Assembly (NCBI GenBank): GCA_027325115.1
Contig: DAHWFG010000552.1
Span: forward strand, 1-11,052
DNA length: 11,052 nucleotides
Source: JAKBCQ01 sp021807585
GTDB lineage: Bacteria; Planctomycetota; Planctomycetia; Isosphaerales; Isosphaeraceae
Direction: 5' to 3'
The notes beneath the pieces were generated by a model that was not told the DNA's origin, ran no database searches, and saw only the letters and a list, made by a program, of their open reading frames with translations. Made by a program: the position numbers and the translations under genes. Positions 6,653-11,052 of the stretch are shown one piece after another. Position 1 is the first letter of the stretch; the number at the start of each line of letters is the position of its first letter.

Positions 6653-7503
6653 ACGCCGAGGAACGCTCGACGCCGATCGATCGGAACCGACCGACTCTCG
6701 CGGCGCTCCGCGGTCGCGTTCATAAAGAGAGATATCGAGAGATCGGTAATCTTTTGGCGCGGCGCGTCGCGCGGCCTTCGGCGGTTTATGGAACGTGGCT
6801 CGCGGTTCGGTTGGGGATTTCGGCGCATCAGGTGACGCTCGGGTCGCTTTCGCTTTCAATCGCGAGCGGGGTTCTGCTGGCGACGGGGAGCCGTTCGGGC
6901 TTCGTGCTCGCGGTCGCGCTTGCTCATGCGGCGTTCTGGCTCGATCACGTCGACGGCCAGGTGGCTCGCTGGCGCGGAACGGAAAGCCTAGACGGCGTTT
7001 ATTATGATTATTTGATGCATCATCTTGACTCGCTCGCGGTCGGTTTCGGCCTCGGATTCGGCCTGGCGGTACGAACGGGGGAGTTGTATTGGACCGCCGC
7101 GGGTTTTTTGATCGCGATCGGCAGGCTTTTTTTAAGTATCCATAACGATTGTCGATATAAGGCGTTTTTTCAACGAATGAAGAAGGAAACGCGATCGTTT
7201 CGGGTCGACGGGGGAGGGGGGGGAGCGTTCGCGCCGGCGCCCGCTCCGGGACCTCCGGCGCGCGGGATCGCTCTCGTTACCTGGATCTTACTGAAAGCGT
7301 GCGAGCCTCACGTCGTCCTGGCGACCCTCTCGGCGCTCGCCGTCGTTACTTTCATTAATGTAAGCACATGGATTTACTTGCTCAAAATGTACGTCGCGAC
7401 GACCGCGGTGCTGGCGCCGGTCTTGGCCGCGGGACGAGCGTATCGGACGATTCGCAAGGGAGCGGTCGAACGCGAATTCGACCGCTGGTTCAAACCGCTT
7501 TGA
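6649..7503 (+). CDS. CDP-alcohol phosphatidyltransferase family membrane protein (variant active site)
   Basis: This 284-residue integral membrane protein belongs to the family that moves a substituted phosphate from a CDP-alcohol onto a second alcohol, as in phospholipid or inositol-phosphate synthesis. The hallmark begins Asp99-x2-Asp102-Gly103-x2-Ala106-Arg107, and after eight residues continues Gly116-x3-Asp120-x3. The last position should be Asp but is His124, followed by His125 and then Asp127. About six hydrophobic segments are visible. A glycine/alanine/proline-rich cytoplasmic insert (188-205) is encoded over a G5-A-G8 tract. The ATG overlaps the glycosyltransferase stop as ATGA, indicating translational coupling. 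Activity is uncertain because of the His substitution. It could make a headgroup or polyol-phosphate used by the same operon. Substrates cannot be read from the sequence. Confidence 0.85.
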   Translation: MNAEERSTPIDRNRPTLAALRGRVHKERYREIGNLLARRVARPSAVYGTWLAVRLGISAHQVTLGSLSLSIASGVLLATGSRSGFVLAVALAHAAFWLDHVDGQVARWRGTESLDGVYYDYLMHHLDSLAVGFGLGFGLAVRTGELYWTAAGFLIAIGRLFLSIHNDCRYKAFFQRMKKETRSFRVDGGGGGAFAPAPAPGPPARGIALVTWILLKACEPHVVLATLSALAVVTFINVSTWIYLLKMYVATTAVLAPVLAAGRAYRTIRKGAVEREFDRWFKPL

Positions 7504-7585
7504 ACTTCATCGCGGAATCGAGCGACCGACCCTACCAAACGCACGACGATCCGGACGACGAACCTCCGACCAAGCAATTCATGAA

Positions 7586-7588
7586 TTA
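7586..7588. repeat. Left target-site duplication TTA
   Basis: TTA directly before the left inverted repeat matches TTA at 7855-7857 directly after the right one. Three bases alone could agree by chance; the exact abutment to both repeat ends makes a target duplication likely. Confidence 0.6.
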
Positions 7589-7854
7589 GAGGCTATCCGG
7601 AAAGAAAGCCGCATATTCGACGGGATTCGAGGGCGAACCTCCTGGTGAGCCGCATTATTATGTTTGCGATTATTGACCGATAAATCGGCCTGGTCGCCTG
7701 AGTTTACGAGAAGCGGCTCACCGGGAGGTTCGCCCTCCCAACCAGAACGAACCGACATCTAGATATTTAACGTATACTGGTTCTATTTGTGAATCGGCGC
7801 CGAAACCGGTAAAATCGAGCCGATTGGGTTTCGGGAGCTTTTCCGGATAGCCTC
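7589..7854. mobile_element. MITE-like non-autonomous element, 266 bp
   Basis: The ends are perfect 15-bp terminal inverted repeats, GAGGCTATCCGGAAA at 7589-7603 and its complement at 7840-7854. The trinucleotide TTA stands directly outside both ends (7586-7588 and 7855-7857), as expected for a 3-bp target duplication. No reading frame inside could be a transposase, so movement would need an enzyme supplied in trans. A GAGGC-type end with a TNA target is reminiscent of IS5-family groups; that assignment is inference. The interior is strongly self-complementary: a 25-bp nested repeat, an apical CCGAT/ATCGG hairpin (7677-7688), AATCGGC/GCCGATT (7792-7798 with 7819-7825) and CCGAAACC/GGTTTCGG (7800-7807 with 7827-7834). 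It sits between genes, 85 bases after the upstream stop, and interrupts nothing visible. A perfect 12-bp palindrome, AATTCATGAATT (7576-7587), abuts the left end. Confidence 0.8.
7629..7737. repeat. Nested long inverted repeat inside the MITE-like element
   Basis: The arms 7629-7653 and 7713-7737 are reverse complements over 25 bases with a single T/C difference, which would still pair as G-U in RNA. The 59-base loop contains a small CCGAT-AA-ATCGG hairpin at 7677-7688. This is stronger than the outer terminal repeats and could form a cruciform in DNA or a stable hairpin in RNA. It may be the body of the element, an older element nested in it, or a bidirectional transcription stop. No target duplication was seen directly around the inner arms. 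Confidence 0.85.
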
Positions 7855-7857
7855 TTA
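7855..7857. repeat. Right target-site duplication TTA
   Basis: This is the partner of the TTA at 7586-7588, directly outside the right terminal repeat of the MITE-like element. Confidence 0.6.
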
Positions 7858-8095
7858 CTCGCCTCGGTTCGTCGCCGACGTGACGATCGCCGAAATTCTT
7901 GTACGTTATAGATATTTATTTGTTAGTATGTTTATTATTATCTCATTCGTGAGCGTACGAGTTCGGCGACTCGGGGAAGACACGTTCCGCGAGATTTGTT
8001 AAAGTTTCGCTCCGCGGCGACCGACAAGGCCGGTCGGGTCGAAATCGACGGCATCGATCGTCGCCGAACAATCCCAGGGAACGGGAGATTCGCGC
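7858..8095. other. Leader region upstream of the peptidase-like gene
   Basis: This 238-base gap holds an AT-rich block at about 7893-7942 that could include the promoter of the next gene, since TTGTAC (7899) and several TAT-rich words are present, but no convincing spaced -35/-10 pair stands out. The rest is GC-rich and non-coding in appearance. The ribosome site GGGAG of the downstream gene lies at 8083-8087. Confidence 0.4.
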
Positions 8096-9004
8096 ATGGA
8101 AGCACGCAACCGAACCGTCGCGGCGCCGATTCGTCGCGTCGTCGTCTTGATCGGCGTCACTTGCTGGTTCGCCGGGGAGTCCTGCCCCGCCGCTACATAT
8201 CGAACGCGTAACTTCGTCGTCCAGGCCGAGTCCGCGGCCGCGGCCCGCAAGATCGCCGAGCACGCCGAGACGTGCCGCTCCGCGATCGCGATCGCCTGGC
8301 TCGAAAAAGAATTGCCTCCGTGGAAAACCCCCTGCCCAATTCGCGTCAAGCTCACGCAGGGGGACGCGGGAGGCGCCACGTCGTTCGGCTTCGGCGCCAA
8401 AGGGGTGAACGACCAGGAAATGACGCTCGAAGGCCGCCTCGATCGAATCCTCGCCTCGGCGCTGCCCCACGAGATCACCCATACGATCTTCGCCGAGCAT
8501 CTCGGCAAACCGATGCCCCGATGGGCCGATGAAGGCGCCTCGCTCTTAAGCGAAGATCTCATCGAACTCAAACGCCACGATAAAATCGTCCAAGATTTGC
8601 TCACTCGACGCGGCGATTACGCCCTTTCCAATCTCTTCCAGGTCGAGGAATACCCGCGCGATTTGATGGGTTTTTACGGCCAGGGCTATTCGGTCTCGAG
8701 GTTTCTCGTCGAGATCGGCGGACGCCCCCGCTTCCTCGCATTTATCCGCTACGGTATGAACAAAAACTGGGATGAATCGACACGCATTCATTATGGTTTT
8801 TCGGGAGTGAGAGAACTCGATCGCGGCTGGCGCGCCTGGCACGACGTCGTCGTCGCCGACCCGAATCATTCTAAAATGCAAACATCACCACTTGTGGCCC
8901 AGCGTGAGTCGCGGGGTCGCGATCGGATCGATCAATCTCAATCCGACCAAGATCCATCGGGGGGTGTGGAATCGACGCGAGTCGCGGCGCGATCGGACGA
9001 TTGA
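8096..9004 (+). CDS. Exported Peptidase_MA-like (gluzincin-type) protein
   Basis: The 302-residue product begins with a basic N-terminus and a hydrophobic segment, IRRVVVLIGVTCWFAG (12-27), a likely signal peptide for export. The zinc-peptidase motif HEITH (125-129) provides two histidine ligands and Glu126 as catalytic base. RWADEGASLLSE (142-153) supplies Glu146 as the likely third ligand, the HExxH...DEG layout of Peptidase_MA_2 proteins. A following tyrosine-rich FYGQGYSVSRFLVE block (193-206) is also usual for that group. The last ~40 residues are polar and probably disordered. The substrate is unknown; it should act outside the cytoplasm. GGGAG eight bases before the ATG supports the start. 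The gene stands alone: the MITE lies upstream and a strong promoter follows 15 bases after its stop. Residues for catalysis are present, but activity is inferred. Confidence 0.8.
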   Translation: MEARNRTVAAPIRRVVVLIGVTCWFAGESCPAATYRTRNFVVQAESAAAARKIAEHAETCRSAIAIAWLEKELPPWKTPCPIRVKLTQGDAGGATSFGFGAKGVNDQEMTLEGRLDRILASALPHEITHTIFAEHLGKPMPRWADEGASLLSEDLIELKRHDKIVQDLLTRRGDYALSNLFQVEEYPRDLMGFYGQGYSVSRFLVEIGGRPRFLAFIRYGMNKNWDESTRIHYGFSGVRELDRGWRAWHDVVVADPNHSKMQTSPLVAQRESRGRDRIDQSQSDQDPSGGVESTRVAARSDD

Positions 9005-9018
9005 AAACAAGCGGCGCA

Positions 9019-9046
9019 TTGACGGAGGCGCTCGTCTTACTATAAT
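9019..9046 (+). promoter_or_regulatory. Near-consensus sigma70-type promoter
   Basis: TTGACG (9019-9024) and TATAAT (9041-9046) are separated by 16 bases, matching the housekeeping consensus at 11 of 12 positions. Transcription would begin around 9052-9054 and run toward the redoxin gene at 9293, giving an untranslated leader of about 240 bases. It starts just past the peptidase-like gene, so the redoxin has its own promoter. Confidence 0.75.
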
Positions 9047-9292
9047 CGGCCTCATGGTTAAACCGTTCGGATCGAGAAATCGCGGGACGAACGATAACCT
9101 TTCGGCGCTAGTACATTGAGACGCCGAACGCGCTGTTCCGTAAAGAATCGCGCCGAAACATTGATCGAGGGCGGGTGTGGATCGCTCGGGGGATGGCCCG
9201 GGCGTTCGCGGAAGGATCAGGGCGATCTCACCGGATTGTCATGGTGACGATCTCTGATTTGCTTCATTGAACCTTCAAGGAGTTCCCCAGCA

Positions 9293-9898
9293 ATGCGCAA
9301 GCTTATCCTCGGCATCGCCGCGGCGGCGATCATCGCCGTTCCCGTGTTCGCCGGCAAGTACAACAAAGTGATCTCCGTCGGCCAGAAAGCCCCCGAGCTT
9401 TCAGGCATCCCCGCTGTGATCGGCGATAAAGACGCGACGATCAACCTCAAAGACATGAAGGAAGACGTGATCGTCGTCACCTTCATCGCCAATCATTGCC
9501 CCGCGGTCGTCGCCACCGAAGACCGGGTCATCGATCTCGCCAAGCATTTCCAGGGCAAGAGCGTTAAGTTCGTCGGCGTCTGCGTGAACGACATGGACAG
9601 CGATCGCCTCCCCGCGATCAAAGCCCGTGTCAAAGAAAAAGGCTATAACTTCGTTTACGGCTACGATGAAACCCAGAAGAGCGGCAAGGCTTACGGCGCC
9701 ACCAACACGCCCCAATTCTACGTCCTCGATAAAGACCGCGTGATCCGCTACACCGGCGCCATGGACGACAGCACCTTCGACGAAGGAAAAGTGACCAAGA
9801 CGTACCTCAAGGACGCCGTCGAGGCGCTCCTCAAGAACGAATCGGTCGAGATCGCCGAAACCAAAGCGGTCGGTTGCGGAATTCAGTACAACAAGTGA
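9293..9898 (+). CDS. Exported redoxin/thioredoxin-fold protein with single peroxidatic-type cysteine
   Basis: This 201-residue protein has a clear signal peptide (1-20, RKLIL then an Ala/Ile core, cleavage likely after VFA). A redoxin/AhpC-TSA-like thioredoxin fold follows. The active-site region reads FIANHCPAVVATEDR (64-78), with Cys69 but no second Cys in a CxxC spacing. The cis-proline loop is TNTPQFYVLD (137-146). A third Cys at 195 in the tail VGCGIQYNK may resolve a disulfide; Cys97 also exists. This arrangement is frequent in planctomycete redoxins. It probably reduces thiols or peroxides in the periplasm, but no substrate can be read. AAGGAG (9277-9282) lies 10 bases before the ATG. 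C-ending codons dominate much more than in the operon genes, suggesting high expression. The promoter at 9019-9046 drives it. Confidence 0.85.
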   Translation: MRKLILGIAAAAIIAVPVFAGKYNKVISVGQKAPELSGIPAVIGDKDATINLKDMKEDVIVVTFIANHCPAVVATEDRVIDLAKHFQGKSVKFVGVCVNDMDSDRLPAIKARVKEKGYNFVYGYDETQKSGKAYGATNTPQFYVLDKDRVIRYTGAMDDSTFDEGKVTKTYLKDAVEALLKNESVEIAETKAVGCGIQYNK

Positions 9899-9962
9899 AT
9901 CGGCGCACCGCCCCTGATCCATCAGGAATCGGTCGCCTCTTCCCAACGTTCGCCTACCCACG

Positions 9963-9994
9963 CCGACGTCGAACAACCATCATTTCGACGTCGG
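9963..9994 (+). terminator. Probable hairpin terminator after the redoxin gene
   Basis: An 11-bp perfect stem pairs CCGACGTCGAA (9963-9973) with TTCGACGTCGG (9984-9994) around a 10-base loop. It lies 65 bases after the redoxin stop. Only a short broken T-rich stretch (ATGTTTATCT) follows, so the stem is certain but its role as an intrinsic terminator is moderate. Confidence 0.55.
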
Positions 9995-10022
9995 ATGTTT
10001 ATCTCTTACCAACCTTCATGCC

Positions 10023-10052
10023 TTGACGCCTTCCACCCGCCTTCGATTCTAT
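10023..10052 (+). promoter_or_regulatory. Possible promoter of the thioredoxin lipoprotein gene
   Basis: TTGACG (10023-10028) is a good -35 box. After 18 bases comes TTCTAT (10047-10052), a weak -10 match. The position, about 45 bases before the likely start codon and after the hairpin at 9963-9994, fits a separate transcription unit. Confidence 0.3.
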
Positions 10053-10098
10053 TCATTGATCCCCAGAACTTTCTTCTATGAACCGAGGTTCGACCGTG

Positions 10099-10863
10099 AT
10101 GTTCCTCAAGCGATCGGCGCAAGTTCTAGCGACGGCATGCCTTGTATCGGTTTTCGGCTGCGGACAAGAGGGTTCTTCGACGACGGAAACGAAGGTCGAA
10201 TCGACCCCAGTGACGGTTCTCAAGCCCGCTGCGCCCGACGAAAAGCCCGCCGATAAACCAACTTCCGACAAACCCGCCGACATCAAAGAAACGTCCCCCG
10301 CTCCCGTCGAGAAATCCGATCCCAAGAACTCGGCTGAGACGACAAAAGACAAGCCCGTTTCACTCGATTCACCAGCATCGACTCCCGTCGGAGAACCCGC
10401 GACGAAGATCGCTCTCACAACCGTCGATTACAACGGATTCTTAAAGAGCGTCGCGCAGAATCGAACCGCGAAATTGACGATGGTGGACGCCTGGGCCACG
10501 TGGTGCGGACCGTGCAAAGAAAATTTCCCCCACGTCGTGATGATGCACAAAAAATACGCGAGCCGCGGCTTGGCGGTCGCCTCGCTTTCCCTCGACGACG
10601 CCTCCAAACCGCAAAAAATCGCCGAGGCGACGAAATTCCTCGAATCGCAAAACGCGGCTTTCCCCAATTATGTCATGTCCGAAAAACTCGAAGACGCGTG
10701 CGAAAAACTTAACATCAACGGCATCCCCGCGGTCTTCGTCTTCGGCGCCGACGGCAAAGAAATCAAACGATACACAATGGACGACCCCAATCATCAGTTC
10801 ACTTACGATCAGGTCGAGAAAGAGATCGACGAATTGCTCAAGGCCGCCGAGAAGGCGAACTGA
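10099..10863 (+). CDS. TlpA/thioredoxin-like lipoprotein
   Basis: From ATG 10099 the protein has 254 residues. Residues 1-20 form a lipoprotein signal ending SVFG, followed by Cys21, the likely lipidated residue. The lipobox VFGC is imperfect because of Phe. Residues 22-105 form a Lys/Pro/Asp/Ser/Thr-rich linker that would hold the domain away from the membrane. The thioredoxin domain follows: DAWATWCGPCKENFPH (130-145) has the classic CGPC redox site (Cys136, Cys139), and NGIPAVFVFGADGK (207-220) has the cis-proline loop (Pro210). Such proteins reduce disulfides outside the cytoplasm, for example in cytochrome maturation or stress repair; the partner is unknown. GAGG ten bases upstream favours 10099 over the in-frame ATG at 10078, which lacks a ribosome site and would add seven residues. 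The gene lies 200 bases after the redoxin, with a hairpin between them, so it is probably a separate unit. Confidence 0.9.
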   Translation: MFLKRSAQVLATACLVSVFGCGQEGSSTTETKVESTPVTVLKPAAPDEKPADKPTSDKPADIKETSPAPVEKSDPKNSAETTKDKPVSLDSPASTPVGEPATKIALTTVDYNGFLKSVAQNRTAKLTMVDAWATWCGPCKENFPHVVMMHKKYASRGLAVASLSLDDASKPQKIAEATKFLESQNAAFPNYVMSEKLEDACEKLNINGIPAVFVFGADGKEIKRYTMDDPNHQFTYDQVEKEIDELLKAAEKAN

Positions 10864-11052
10864 CGATCGATTGCTAACGAAACGTGAAGGCGATCCGACG
10901 ATCGATTTCGAACGAACCATTCGGTATCATTTTCATGAAATGATCGCGTTGGAATCTCGAAAGTTCATCGAAGTAACTTCGTACCCGATCGTTTAACCCT
11001 AACGCGGCGAAGCCGCAATCTTTACCGGCCCGAAGCGCGATTTTTTGCGTCG
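10864..11052. other. Non-coding tail of the window
   Basis: These 189 bases show no convincing gene. They hold a 7-bp AT-rich hairpin (ATCATTT at 10926-10932 with AAATGAT at 10938-10944) and a small GCGGC-GAA-GCCGC hairpin (11004-11016) followed by AATCTTT. Either might end transcription from the lipoprotein gene, but neither has a good T-run. Confidence 0.4.

Noticed and set aside
7943..8604. Two long minus-strand frames opposite the peptidase-like gene
   Set aside because: They are antisense shadows. The plus-strand protein has a signal peptide, HExxH and a good ribosome site.
9401..9976. 191-codon minus-strand frame opposite the redoxin gene
   Set aside because: It is the complement of a codon-biased gene; the sense protein has a signal peptide and a recognisable fold, whereas this one has neither.
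10926..10944. AT-rich 7-bp hairpin as an operator or terminator
   Set aside because: It is short, has no T-run, and no gene follows within the window; the palindrome alone is not enough.

Overview
The window looks like chromosomal DNA from a high-GC Gram-negative bacterium, most likely a planctomycete. This assignment is inference. It rests on GC-rich coding sequence packed with GATC/CGATCG words, exported redoxin and TlpA-like thioredoxin proteins with a lipobox, a signal-peptide zinc-peptidase-like protein, and general protein style. No taxonomic marker beyond one tRNA is present.

Layout. (1) A tRNA-Asp(GTC) gene lies at 16-89. (2) After a ~320-base gap without a convincing gene comes a minus-strand, visibly AT-richer two-gene cassette (408-2266). 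It encodes an OLD/SMC-like AAA ATPase (1082-2266) followed after 2 bases by a DUF3226-type TOPRIM-fold protein (408-1079). The split ATPase plus TOPRIM design resembles phage-defence modules such as OLD, Gabija and PARIS. It is the best candidate here for a little-described system. (3) A plus-strand operon of four tightly packed genes follows (2463-7503): SAM-dependent methyltransferase, Wzx-like flippase, GT-C-type membrane glycosyltransferase and CDP-alcohol phosphatidyltransferase-like enzyme. The genes overlap or lie within 15 bases, so they probably work together on a lipid-linked glycan or an envelope lipid. (4) A 266-bp MITE-like element (7589-7854) follows, with 15-bp terminal inverted repeats, a TTA target duplication and a nested 25-bp inverted repeat. 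(5) The last part holds three exported proteins: a Peptidase_MA-like protein (8096-9004), a redoxin with an unusual cysteine set (9293-9898) behind a near-consensus sigma70-type promoter, and a thioredoxin-fold lipoprotein with a classic WCGPC site (10099-10863).

How they work together. The two-gene minus-strand cassette appears self-contained and sits beside a tRNA gene, a common place for accessory DNA, although no flanking att repeat was seen. The four-gene operon couples envelope-glycan or lipid synthesis with membrane translocation. The two thiol-redox proteins share a compartment, but each appears to have its own expression signals. No CRISPR array, rRNA gene, intact insertion sequence or replication origin was seen.
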